Origin: Chlorobiota bacterium
Lineage (GTDB): Bacteria > Bacteroidota > Bacteroidia > Bacteroidales > JAADGE01
DNA length: 13,280 bases
NCBI GenBank assembly: GCA_013153575.1
Contig: JAADEE010000128.1
Location: forward strand, 1-13,280
Reading direction: 5' to 3'
Shown here: positions 1 through 6,368 of the stretch, piece after piece
How positions within the stretch are numbered: the first letter of the stretch is position 1
Layout of the letters: every line of letters starts with the position of its first letter
Notes under the pieces: generated by a model
Database searches by the model: none
What the model saw: only the letters and a program-made list of their open reading frames with translations
What the model was told of the DNA's origin: nothing
Made by a program: the position numbers and the translations under genes

Positions 1-1
1 T

Positions 2-364
2 TTATATTAAAGGGTAAAATGCATCTTCAATATGATTAATTTTTAATATTCCTTTTTCCTTAACAATTGAAATAATATCAAAACGAGCTTCTAAATCAAT
101 TTCAAAGTTTTCAATATATGCATTTGCTGCTTTAATAATGAATTTTTGCTTTTTTTTTGTAACCGCTTGAAATGGTTGCTCAAAATAAGTTTTACTACGA
201 CTTTTTACTTCAACAAAAACAATAAAATTTTTGGTTTCTGCAATAATATCAATTTCTAATTTGCCAAACCTCCAGTTCCTTGCTTTTATTTTATAACCTT
301 TTTTTGTGAGAAAATCTGTTGCGGCGTCTTCACCTTTATTTCCTAAGATATTGTGTTCTGCCAT
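2..364 (-). CDS. yraN: YraN/UPF0102 family endonuclease-like protein
   Basis: A 120-residue protein with the UPF0102 (YraN) pattern. It shows an N-terminal GNKGEDAATDFL helix, the GYKIKARNWR strand, then LEIDII, FVEVKSR and finally RFDII. These are the acidic and lysine positions of the RecB/Holliday-junction-resolvase nuclease fold (E-I-D ... E-V-K). The length is usual for the family. Nuclease activity is inferred from fold only, because the cellular role of the family is not firmly established. The ATG start at 362-364 leads directly into the conserved domain. It lies 67 bases behind the serine dehydratase gene on the same strand. No promoter-like TAnnTTTG is evident in that gap, so co-transcription is plausible. 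The stop codon is two bases from the window edge, so the gene is complete but its downstream context is unseen. Confidence 0.93.
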   Translation of the reverse strand: MAEHNILGNKGEDAATDFLTKKGYKIKARNWRFGKLEIDIIAETKNFIVFVEVKSRSKTYFEQPFQAVTKKKQKFIIKAANAYIENFEIDLEARFDIISIVKEKGILKINHIEDAFYPLI

Positions 365-390
365 TTTTTAGTTTATTTGTTAATTTGTAA

Positions 391-419
391 ACCCTGCGGG
401 TTTTCAAAACCCGCAGGGT
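391..419. repeat. 29-nt near-perfect palindrome (14-bp arms, 1-nt centre)
   Basis: Arms 391-404 and 406-419 are exact reverse complements around one central base. The arms are GC-rich (ACCCTGCGGG) outside and A/T-rich at the centre, unlike the AT-rich surroundings. On the plus strand it is followed by C and six Ts (421-426), like an intrinsic terminator, yet both flanking genes are transcribed on the minus strand. On that strand the downstream bases are not a T-run. It is therefore either a terminator for antisense transcripts or, as I think likelier, a dispersed palindromic repeat. The hairpin at 4266-4303 begins with the same ACCCTGC. Confidence 0.75.
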
Positions 420-431
420 CTTTTTTAATTA

Positions 432-1640
432 TCATTTTTTAGGTCGCCCATGCAAACCCATTGTAGCCAAACCTCCCAAAGAAGTCTCTTTATACAAGCT
501 TGGTAAATCGTGTCCTGTTTGTTCCATAACTTCAACAACATTATCAAAAGGTACGAGGTGTCTTCCATCAGAATGAATTGCATATAAAGCAGAATCAAAA
601 GCACGTTGAGCTCCAAAAGCATTTCTTTCTATACAAGGAACTTGAACTAATCCTGCAATTGGGTCGCAGGTTAATCCTAAATGATGTTCTAAACCAGATG
701 CTGCTGCATACTCTATTTGATAAGTTGTTCCACCAAGCAATTGAGCACAAGCTCCTGCTGCCATTGCACATGCAGTGCCAACTTCACCTTGGCAACCAAC
801 ATCTGCACCCGAAATTGATGCATTTTCTTTAACTAAATTTCCTATTAATCCTGCAACAGCTAATGCTTTTAATATTCTATTTTCAGAAGTGTTATATTTT
901 TTATAGAAAAGATATAATACAGCCGGTAAAATTCCCGAAGAACCGCAAGTTGGTGCAGTAACAACTTTTCCTGCCGAAGCATTTTCTTCTGAAACAGCAA
1001 GTGCATATGCAAAAAGGAAAGTATCATCTTCTGCAAATTTATTTTGCATGTTTGCTTTTACAAAGTATGAAGGTGCTTTTCTCTGAAGTTTTAATACACC
1101 CGGCAAAGTGCCATCAGCTTCTAAACCTCTTTCAATTGCTGATTTCATTGTTTCCCAAACCTTTTTAAGATACTTTGGAAAGTCTTTATCCTCAATGCTG
1201 TAAACATACTCCCACAATGTACCTCCATTTTCTTCAAGGTGCTTTATTATTTCTGTCATTGTTGTAATAGGGTATATGTCATCATTATCTGGCTTTGTAT
1301 CTTTATCCATTAAAGCACCGCCACCTATGCTGTAAACCTCCCATTCATCAATTTTATTTCCTTTATTATCAAAGGCTTCTAAAATCATTCCGTTTGGGTG
1401 GAGTGGCAAATACTCATCTTGGTTCCAAACAATTTCTGTTTTTTTAGGAAGAGTTTTTTCAATTATATAATCTGTCATATGACCTTTTCCTGTTAAAGCT
1501 AAACTTCCGTAAAGTGTAACTTTAAAAGATGAGGCTTTTGGGTTACGTTTTGCAAATTTTTTTGCTGCAAATTTAGGTCCCATAGTATGACTACTTGAGG
1601 GACCATTTCCTATTTTGAAAAGTTCTTTTATCGATTCCAT
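432..1640 (-). CDS. sdaA: L-serine ammonia-lyase (iron-sulfur L-serine dehydratase), single chain
   Basis: Deaminates L-serine to pyruvate and ammonia in the cytoplasm, using a labile [4Fe-4S] cluster. The beta domain comes first, with the SIKELFKIGNGPSSSHTMGP motif at the N terminus. It is followed by the alpha domain with TAPTCGSSGILPAVL, the GCQGEVG segment, LTCDPIAGLVQVPC and a conserved HSDG. Counting from the chosen start, the likely cluster cysteines are Cys283, Cys325 and Cys336; the 11-residue spacing of the last two is the family pattern. I chose the ATG at 1638-1640 (402 residues). The upstream in-frame TTG at 1674-1676 would add 12 residues that match nothing in the family, and it lies inside a promoter-like -7 element. 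It may be co-transcribed with the yraN gene downstream. The function is very well supported. Confidence 0.95.
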   Translation of the reverse strand: MESIKELFKIGNGPSSSHTMGPKFAAKKFAKRNPKASSFKVTLYGSLALTGKGHMTDYIIEKTLPKKTEIVWNQDEYLPLHPNGMILEAFDNKGNKIDEWEVYSIGGGALMDKDTKPDNDDIYPITTMTEIIKHLEENGGTLWEYVYSIEDKDFPKYLKKVWETMKSAIERGLEADGTLPGVLKLQRKAPSYFVKANMQNKFAEDDTFLFAYALAVSEENASAGKVVTAPTCGSSGILPAVLYLFYKKYNTSENRILKALAVAGLIGNLVKENASISGADVGCQGEVGTACAMAAGACAQLLGGTTYQIEYAAASGLEHHLGLTCDPIAGLVQVPCIERNAFGAQRAFDSALYAIHSDGRHLVPFDNVVEVMEQTGHDLPSLYKETSLGGLATMGLHGRPKK

Positions 1641-1673
1641 ATTGTGTTTAAAATATTTTGCAAGATATAACTT

Positions 1674-1681
1674 CAAAAATA
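1674..1681 (-). promoter_or_regulatory. Putative -7 promoter element for the L-serine dehydratase gene
   Basis: Read on the minus strand this is TATTTTTG, an exact match to the Bacteroidota -7 consensus TAnnTTTG. It would start transcription about 30 nt upstream of the ATG at 1640. I see no good TTG at the -33 distance, so the call rests on one element only. Confidence 0.45.
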
Positions 1682-1694
1682 AATTTAGAAAAGT

Positions 1695-1726
1695 TTGTGT
1701 TATTTAGAATCATTCTACTATATTTG
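1695..1726 (+). promoter_or_regulatory. Promoter of the riboswitch-controlled TonB receptor
   Basis: TTG at 1695-1697 (within TTTG 1694-1697) and TATATTTG at 1719-1726 fit the Bacteroidota -33/-7 pattern with a 21-bp gap. Transcription would begin at about 1730, a few bases before the TPP aptamer. The position fits the riboswitch so well that the two calls support each other. Confidence 0.7.
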
Positions 1727-1733
1727 CAAAATA

Positions 1734-1817
1734 ATTAGTCAGGGGTGCCTTAAATTACAGGCTGAGATTAGACCCTTTGAACCTGATACGGATAATGCCG
1801 ACGCAGGAAGATGAGAA
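1734..1817 (+). promoter_or_regulatory. TPP (thiamin pyrophosphate) riboswitch, THI-box
   Basis: All conserved blocks of the THI element are present in order. GGGGTGCC (1742-1749) is followed by GGCTGAGA (1760-1767), then ACCC (1772-1775), GAACCTGAT (1779-1787), the CGG/CCG P5 stem around ATAATG (1789-1800), and GCAGGAAG (1803-1810). P2 pairs GGGT with ACCC. P4 pairs CCTG (1782-1785) with CAGG (1804-1807). Such aptamers bind TPP and usually shut off thiamin biosynthesis or uptake genes when TPP is plentiful. This one leads into the TonB receptor at 1897. I cannot fix the P1 boundaries exactly, because the closing stem is weak. Confidence 0.96.
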
Positions 1818-1854
1818 CCATCCTAATCTTTTCACATTGTATTTTATTGCAACC

Positions 1855-1889
1855 TGATGTTTATAAAAAAATAATAAAATTAAACATCA
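1855..1889 (+). promoter_or_regulatory. Hairpin between the TPP aptamer and the start codon (candidate expression platform)
   Basis: TGATGTTTA (1855-1863) is the exact reverse complement of TAAACATCA (1881-1889), giving a 9-bp stem with a 17-nt A/T-only loop. The stem ends 7 nt before the ATG at 1897 and no T-run follows. It therefore looks suited to controlling ribosome access rather than termination. That role is inferred; only the complementarity is seen. Confidence 0.5.
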
Positions 1890-1896
1890 TATAAAA

Positions 1897-4260
1897 ATGA
1901 AGAAATTAAGTATTTTTATGTTTATACTTTTATTTGGTATAAATATGTTTGCACAGAAAATTAGTGGAACAGTAAAAAATCAAAAAAACGAAGTGCTTCC
2001 GGGTGCAATTGTAAAACTCAAAGGAACTTATCTTGTTACAAGTTCTGATGCAAATGGAAAATTTGAATTTAAGAAGTTAAAAAAAGGAAATTATATTGTT
2101 GAAATATCCTTTATAGGTTATGAAAATAACTTGCAAAAAATTACAATATCTGATAAAGATGTTAATTTGCAAATAGAATTAATCCCTTCTGATATTATTG
2201 CAGATGAGGTGATTATAAATTCAACAAGAGCAGATTCTAATACACCTGTTGCTTTTTCAAATATTGAGAAAGAAGATATTGAGAAAAACAATAACGGGCA
2301 AGATATTCCATATTTGCTTGATATGACACCTTCGGTTGTAATAAGCTCAGATGCCGGTGCAGGAGTAGGGTACACTTCAATGAGAATTCGGGGAACTGAT
2401 ATGACAAGAATAAATGTTACTCTTGACGGAATTCCATTAAATGATTCAGAATCACACGGAGTTTGGTGGGTAAATATGCCTGATTTTGCATCTTCGGTTG
2501 ATAATATCCAAATTCAAAGAGGAGTAGGCACATCATCAAACGGAGCAGGAGCTTTTGGTGCAAATGTAAATTTTGTTTCTGATAAAATTAAGAAAAAAGC
2601 TTATGCTGATATAAATTTAACAGCTGGTTCTTTTAATACTCAAAAATACACTTATAAAGCAGGAACAGGTTTGCTTGGCAATCATTTTGCTTTTGATGCG
2701 AGGCTCTCAAAAATAACATCTGACGGGTATATTGACAGAGCATTTTCTGACCTTGAATCTTATTATGTGTCAGGAAAATACATTGATAAAAAGAATTTCT
2801 TAAAACTTAATATTTTTAGTGGCACAGAAGAAACTTATCAGGCTTGGTATGGTGTTCCAAAATCATATTTAGATACGAATAGAACTTATAATCCTTATAC
2901 TTACGAAAATGAAGTTGACCATTACACACAAACACATTATCAGTTATTTTATACCAGAGAATTTAATGAAAGTTTAAGTGCAAATATTGCATTTCATTAT
3001 ACTGATGGCAATGGTTATTATGAGCAATATAAAGATGACCAAAAACTTTCAAAATATAATTTAGAAAGTCAAGTTATAGGAAATGATACAATTACAAGAA
3101 CAGACTTAATAAGAAGAAAATGGTTAGATAATTACTTTGTTGGAACAGTTTATTCTTTAAAATATTCAAAAAATAATTTAACAGCAATTTTTGGTGGTGC
3201 TTGGAATATATATGATGGCGACCATTTTGGTAAAATCATTTGGGCAGAATATTCGCAAGATATTGATAAAGGTTATGAATGGTATCGTAATAATGGAACA
3301 AAAACGGAATTTAATGAATATTTAAAACTGAATTATAACATTATTCCAAAATTAAACCTTTGGGTTGATATGCAATATAGGCATATTGATTATGACATGT
3401 CGGGTATAAATGATGATTTAAGAGATATATCGCAAGAACATACTTATGACTTTTTTAATCCTAAACTTGGATTAAGTTATAATGTTGCAAATAATCAAGA
3501 TGCATATTTTTCTTTTGCAGTTGCAAACCGTGAGCCTTCACGAAGCAATTTTGTTGATGCCGATGAAAATGAAGAATTTACTTATGAAACACTTTACGAT
3601 TTTGAAGGAGGATATAAATTTACATCTAATAATTTTGCCTTAAATTTGAATTTGTATTACATGGATTATAATAATCAACTTATTCTTACAGGAGAAATTA
3701 ATGATGTTGGTGCATATATAATGAGTAATGTGCCTGATAGTTATAGAGCAGGTGTAGAACTTTCGGGAGGTGTTAAACTTACAAACTTTGCAGAATGGAA
3801 ATTTAATTCAACTTTCAGTAAAAATAAAATTAAAGACCTTACAATTTATGTTGATAACTGGGATACTTGGGGGCAAGAAACTGAAACATATTCAGAAACA
3901 GATATATCTTTTTCACCGGATATTATTGCAGGAAGTGAATTATCTTTTAAAATTTTGAAAGGATTAAATGCAAGCTTAATCTCAAAATATGTAGGTAGGC
4001 AGTATATTGATAATACATCAAACGAAGAACGTTCGTTAGACCCTTACTTCGTAAATAATGTAAGATTAAGTTATTCATTAAGTTTAAAAAAAATTAAAGA
4101 AATAAATTTTAGTTTAAGCATAAACAATGTCTTTGATGAAAAATATGAAACAAATGCTTGGGTTTACAGGTATTTGTATGGTGGTAAAGAATATGAAATG
4201 AATGGATACTTTCCACAAGCAGGAATTAATTTCTTAGCAGGAGTTAGTTTTAGATTTTAA
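1897..4260 (+). CDS. TonB-dependent outer-membrane receptor, predicted thiamin/thiamin-derivative importer
   Basis: A 787-residue outer-membrane transporter driven by TonB-ExbBD. Residues 1-20 form a type I signal peptide (MKKLSIFMF...MFAQ). Residues 21-97 are a CarboxypepD_reg-like beta domain (ISGTVKN...LPGAIVKLKGT...GKFEFKKLKKGNY). DEVIINS at 103-109 looks like a TonB box. The plug follows at about 110-228, with MRIRGTDMTRINVTLDGIPLND (162-183) and QRGVGTSSNGAGAFGANVNF (207-226). The rest is a beta-barrel ending in the expected C-terminal aromatic (FRF). The substrate is inferred from the TPP riboswitch upstream: TPP-regulated receptors of this kind (OMthi in Bacteroides) are known to take up thiamin. 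No inner-membrane permease such as PnuT and no thiamin kinase lies next to it here, so its partner must be elsewhere. The receptor fold is certain; the substrate is likely. Confidence 0.93.
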   Translation: MKKLSIFMFILLFGINMFAQKISGTVKNQKNEVLPGAIVKLKGTYLVTSSDANGKFEFKKLKKGNYIVEISFIGYENNLQKITISDKDVNLQIELIPSDIIADEVIINSTRADSNTPVAFSNIEKEDIEKNNNGQDIPYLLDMTPSVVISSDAGAGVGYTSMRIRGTDMTRINVTLDGIPLNDSESHGVWWVNMPDFASSVDNIQIQRGVGTSSNGAGAFGANVNFVSDKIKKKAYADINLTAGSFNTQKYTYKAGTGLLGNHFAFDARLSKITSDGYIDRAFSDLESYYVSGKYIDKKNFLKLNIFSGTEETYQAWYGVPKSYLDTNRTYNPYTYENEVDHYTQTHYQLFYTREFNESLSANIAFHYTDGNGYYEQYKDDQKLSKYNLESQVIGNDTITRTDLIRRKWLDNYFVGTVYSLKYSKNNLTAIFGGAWNIYDGDHFGKIIWAEYSQDIDKGYEWYRNNGTKTEFNEYLKLNYNIIPKLNLWVDMQYRHIDYDMSGINDDLRDISQEHTYDFFNPKLGLSYNVANNQDAYFSFAVANREPSRSNFVDADENEEFTYETLYDFEGGYKFTSNNFALNLNLYYMDYNNQLILTGEINDVGAYIMSNVPDSYRAGVELSGGVKLTNFAEWKFNSTFSKNKIKDLTIYVDNWDTWGQETETYSETDISFSPDIIAGSELSFKILKGLNASLISKYVGRQYIDNTSNEERSLDPYFVNNVRLSYSLSLKKIKEINFSLSINNVFDEKYETNAWVYRYLYGGKEYEMNGYFPQAGINFLAGVSFRF

Positions 4261-4265
4261 CTTTT

Positions 4266-4303
4266 ACCCTGCAAGCGTTTGAAAAACCTTACAGTGTTTT
4301 TTT
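4266..4303 (+). terminator. Imperfect hairpin plus T-run after the TonB receptor
   Basis: The arm at 4266-4280 (ACCCTGCAAGCGTTT) pairs imperfectly with 4282-4297, with mismatches near the tip and two within the stem. The run of seven Ts at 4297-4303 follows. It begins 6 bases after the receptor stop codon, as expected for an intrinsic terminator. It may be a decayed relative of the palindrome at 391-419, since both start with ACCCTGC. Confidence 0.6.
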
Positions 4304-4309
4304 CTATTT

Positions 4310-4398
4310 TAAAGTCATGGCTTCACTAAGCTAATTTACAGGATGTTAAGTGCTGTGTTTTTTAGTGCTTTAATTTTAATAGTGAAGCTTTGACTATA
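4310..4398. repeat. Long imperfect inverted repeat (19-bp arms)
   Basis: Arms 4310-4328 and 4380-4398 are complementary at 16 of 19 positions. They include an uninterrupted 9-bp core, GCTTCACTA (4320-4328) with TAGTGAAGC (4380-4388). The arms enclose about 51 nt with no open frame. The structure fills most of the gap before the flavoprotein gene. No T-run follows the second arm, so it is not an obvious terminator. Its nature is unknown: a remnant of a small mobile repeat or a structured RNA are the main options. Confidence 0.5.
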
Positions 4399-4425
4399 AG
4401 CATTTTAGTATAAACCTTTTCTTTT

Positions 4426-4433
4426 TATCTTTG
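4426..4433 (+). promoter_or_regulatory. Putative -7 promoter element for the flavoprotein gene
   Basis: TATCTTTG matches TAnnTTTG exactly and would give a 5' leader of about 17 nt before the TTG start at 4454. The -33 position holds only TTTTA (4403-4407), a partial match. Confidence 0.5.
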
Positions 4434-4453
4434 TAAGTTCAAAGACAAAAATA

Positions 4454-5707
4454 TTGAAAAAATACGACGTAATAATAATAGGTGCAGGAGCAGCCGGAAT
4501 TTTAGCATCAATAAGTGCAGCAGAAAACGGAGCAAAGGTTTTACTTCTAGAAAAAATGAGCCGCGAAGCAAGGAAAATGTTAATTTCAGGTAAAGGAAGG
4601 TGTAACATTACAAATACAGCTTATCAATCAGAGTTTTTTAAAAAAATACATCCAAAACCTAAATTTTTAAAACATGCTTTTTCAACTTTCTTTTCAAAAG
4701 ACATTTTAAGGCTGTTAAATGAAAAAGGTTTAGTAACAAAGGAAGAAAGAGGAGGGCGTGTTTTTCCGGAAAGTGATAATGCAGCCGATGTTGTTTATAC
4801 ACTTTTAAAAATTCTTAAAGAAAAAGGTGTTGAAATTAAGAAGAAAGCAAAAGTTGAGAAAATTCTTACAGAAAATAATAAGGTTAAAGGAGTAAAAGCA
4901 AGTATAAATGATAAGGAAGAACTTATTTATGCAACAAATGTTATAATTGCAACAGGTGGAAAATCCTATCCTGCAACCGGTTCAACAGGTGATGGTTATA
5001 TTTTTGCAAAAGAACTAGGACATACAATAAATGAACTTCGTCCTGCATTAGTCCCTTTAAAAACAGAAGGTGATATTGCAGAAAAACTTCAAGGTTTAAG
5101 TCTTAAAAATTCAAATGTAAGTGTTTGGATAAATAATAAAAAAACAAATTCTGAATTTGGCGAACTTATGTTTGCACATTATGGTCTTACAGGTCCTGTA
5201 ATTTTAACATTAAGTAAATTTGCAATTGATGCTTTTGATAAAAAAAATGATGTTCAAATTTCAATAGATTTAAAACCTGCACTTAATGAGCAAAAACTTG
5301 ATAACCGACTTCAACGAGAGTTAAATGAAAGTGGTAAAAAGCAAATTCGAAATGTTATGCGAAATTTACTTCCTTCAAAGTTAATTCCTGTAATTTTAGA
5401 ACTTGCAAAAATTGACCAATATAAAGAGTGTAACCAAATTTCTGCCAAAGAAAGAAAAAAAATAAGAGTTTTGTTAAAAGATTTAAGGTTTAAAGTAAGC
5501 GGACATCGTTCATATAAAGAAGCAATTGTAACAGCAGGAGGAGTTAGTACAAATGAAATTGACAGTAAAACTATGATGTCAAAAATTATTGAAAATCTTT
5601 TTTTTGCAGGCGAAGTTATTGATTTAGATGGAGAAACAGGAGGTTTTAATTTTCAAATTGCATTTTCAACAGGCTGGTTAGCAGGAAAATCTTGTATTAT
5701 AAATTAA
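4454..5707 (+). CDS. NAD(P)/FAD-dependent oxidoreductase, HI0933/YhiN (BaiN-like) family
   Basis: A 417-residue cytoplasmic flavoprotein of the HI0933 family. The N terminus is a Rossmann FAD-binding motif, GAGAAG at 10-15, with the ribose-binding acidic residue Glu33 at the end of VLLLE. The family signature SGKGRCNITN follows at 45-54, then ATGGKSYPATGSTGDGY, and near the C terminus AGEVIDLDGETGGFNFQIAFSTG (385-407), which closes over the flavin. The start is TTG at 4454-4456. The next methionine (residue 35) would remove the FAD motif, so the TTG is required. Relatives are named BaiN, YhiN or RdsA, but the physiological substrate of this branch is not known to me and should not be read as bile acid. 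It appears to be a single-gene transcript between the TonB receptor and the ribosomal operon. Confidence 0.92.
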   Translation: MKKYDVIIIGAGAAGILASISAAENGAKVLLLEKMSREARKMLISGKGRCNITNTAYQSEFFKKIHPKPKFLKHAFSTFFSKDILRLLNEKGLVTKEERGGRVFPESDNAADVVYTLLKILKEKGVEIKKKAKVEKILTENNKVKGVKASINDKEELIYATNVIIATGGKSYPATGSTGDGYIFAKELGHTINELRPALVPLKTEGDIAEKLQGLSLKNSNVSVWINNKKTNSEFGELMFAHYGLTGPVILTLSKFAIDAFDKKNDVQISIDLKPALNEQKLDNRLQRELNESGKKQIRNVMRNLLPSKLIPVILELAKIDQYKECNQISAKERKKIRVLLKDLRFKVSGHRSYKEAIVTAGGVSTNEIDSKTMMSKIIENLFFAGEVIDLDGETGGFNFQIAFSTGWLAGKSCIIN

Positions 5708-5795
5708 GGTGTATTAAGGTTAAATTTTATTTGTGTAATAAACTTCAACTTATAATGGCCTGATTTGCAACATGATATGTTATTGTGCAATTTTC

Positions 5796-5813
5796 TTAAC
5801 AAATTATTGTTAA
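5796..5813. repeat. Palindrome TTAACAA-N4-TTGTTAA upstream of the rplM promoter
   Basis: The 7-bp arms 5796-5802 and 5807-5813 are exact reverse complements. The palindrome ends 6 bases before the -33 TTG (5820-5822). The 10-mer AATTATTGTT also occurs twice in the same direction, at 5802-5811 and 5815-5824; the second copy contains the -33 element. It could be an operator or simply AT-rich coincidence. Confidence 0.35.
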
Positions 5814-5819
5814 TAATTA

Positions 5820-5849
5820 TTGTTCTTTTATAAAATAGTTTTATTTTTG
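5820..5849 (+). promoter_or_regulatory. Promoter of the rplM-rpsI-rpsB-tsf operon
   Basis: TTG (5820-5822) and TATTTTTG (5842-5849) with a 19-bp gap match the Bacteroidota promoter pattern at both elements. Transcription would start at about 5853, just before the leader hairpin. It is among the best promoter matches in the window, as expected for a ribosomal protein operon. Confidence 0.7.
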
Positions 5850-5853
5850 CAGA

Positions 5854-5885
5854 CCGAAATTTCTCTACGTGGGAGAAATAAACGG
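5854..5885 (+). promoter_or_regulatory. rplM leader stem-loop (candidate ribosomal-protein autoregulatory leader)
   Basis: ATTTCTC (5859-5865) pairs exactly with GAGAAAT (5873-5879) around a TACGTGG loop. An outer CCG (5854-5856)/CGG (5883-5885) stem is separated by a small A-only internal loop. The structure begins at the predicted transcription start and lies 26 nt upstream of the GTG of rplM. L13 leaders that mediate autoregulation are known in Firmicutes (Rfam L13_leader). I infer an analogous role here from position and structure only. Confidence 0.5.
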
Positions 5886-5911
5886 ATTGTATAAATCAAA
5901 ATATATTAACA

Positions 5912-6367
5912 GTGAATACTTTAAGTTACAAAACAATTTCAGCGAACAAAGCGACCGTAAATAAAGAATGGTTGCTAGTTGATGCCGAAGGTGAGACATT
6001 AGGTCGATTGGCATCTGTTGTTGCAAAACTCATCAGAGGAAAGTATAAAACAAATTATACGCCTCATGTTGATTGTGGTGATAATGTAATAGTTATCAAT
6101 GCAGAAAAAGTTCAATTATCAGGTAAAAAGTGGGATGATAAAAAATATATCAGACACACAGGATACCCTGGAGGACAAAGAGTTGCAACAGCAAAAGAAC
6201 TTCTTGCAAAAAAACCTATCGCTTTGGTAGAAAAAGCAGTTAAAGGTATGCTTCCAAAAAACAAATTAGGTAGTGCATTATACAGAAACCTATATGTTTA
6301 TGAAGGTGCAGAACATAAACAAGAAGCACAAAAACCAAGAAAAATTAACATAAATTCAATAAAATAA
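5912..6367 (+). CDS. rplM: 50S ribosomal protein L13 (uL13)
   Basis: A 151-residue L13, an early-assembly protein of the large subunit. Recognisable segments are [70 protein letters not shown] and [33 protein letters not shown], all classic uL13. The start is GTG at 5912-5914. It is chosen because the translated N terminus, (M)[15 protein letters not shown], is the form typical of Bacteroidota L13, and no ATG lies nearby. First gene of the translation operon; only one base separates its stop from the rpsI ATG. The non-ATG start behind a structured leader may make initiation tunable, which is inference. Confidence 0.97.
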   Translation: MNTLSYKTISANKATVNKEWLLVDAEGETLGRLASVVAKLIRGKYKTNYTPHVDCGDNVIVINAEKVQLSGKKWDDKKYIRHTGYPGGQRVATAKELLAKKPIALVEKAVKGMLPKNKLGSALYRNLYVYEGAEHKQEAQKPRKININSIK

Positions 6368-6368
6368 T

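Noticed and set aside
204..231. Idea that the roughly 27-residue insertion in the ATP synthase beta subunit (residue numbers given here, within 9338-10852) is a novel domain
   Set aside because: I recognise this insertion before GQMNEPPG as usual for Bacteroidota beta subunits, so it is lineage-typical rather than new.
425..832. Open frames of 65 and 84 codons on both strands inside the serine dehydratase gene
   Set aside because: They lie entirely or almost entirely within a well-conserved gene in other frames and encode low-complexity Leu/His-rich peptides with no family resemblance.
2118..2375. 85-codon minus-strand open frame within the TonB receptor
   Set aside because: It overlaps the conserved receptor plug and has no recognisable domain; it is a shadow of the real gene.
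4405..4608. 67-codon minus-strand open frame over the start of the flavoprotein gene
   Set aside because: It overlaps the FAD-binding motif region of the real gene and its sequence resembles no family.
5765..5796. Possible terminator after the flavoprotein (TTGCA/TGCAA stem followed by TTTTCTT)
   Set aside because: The outer stem is only 5 bp with mismatches inside, and the T-run is interrupted. It is too weak to annotate, although some terminator is expected here.
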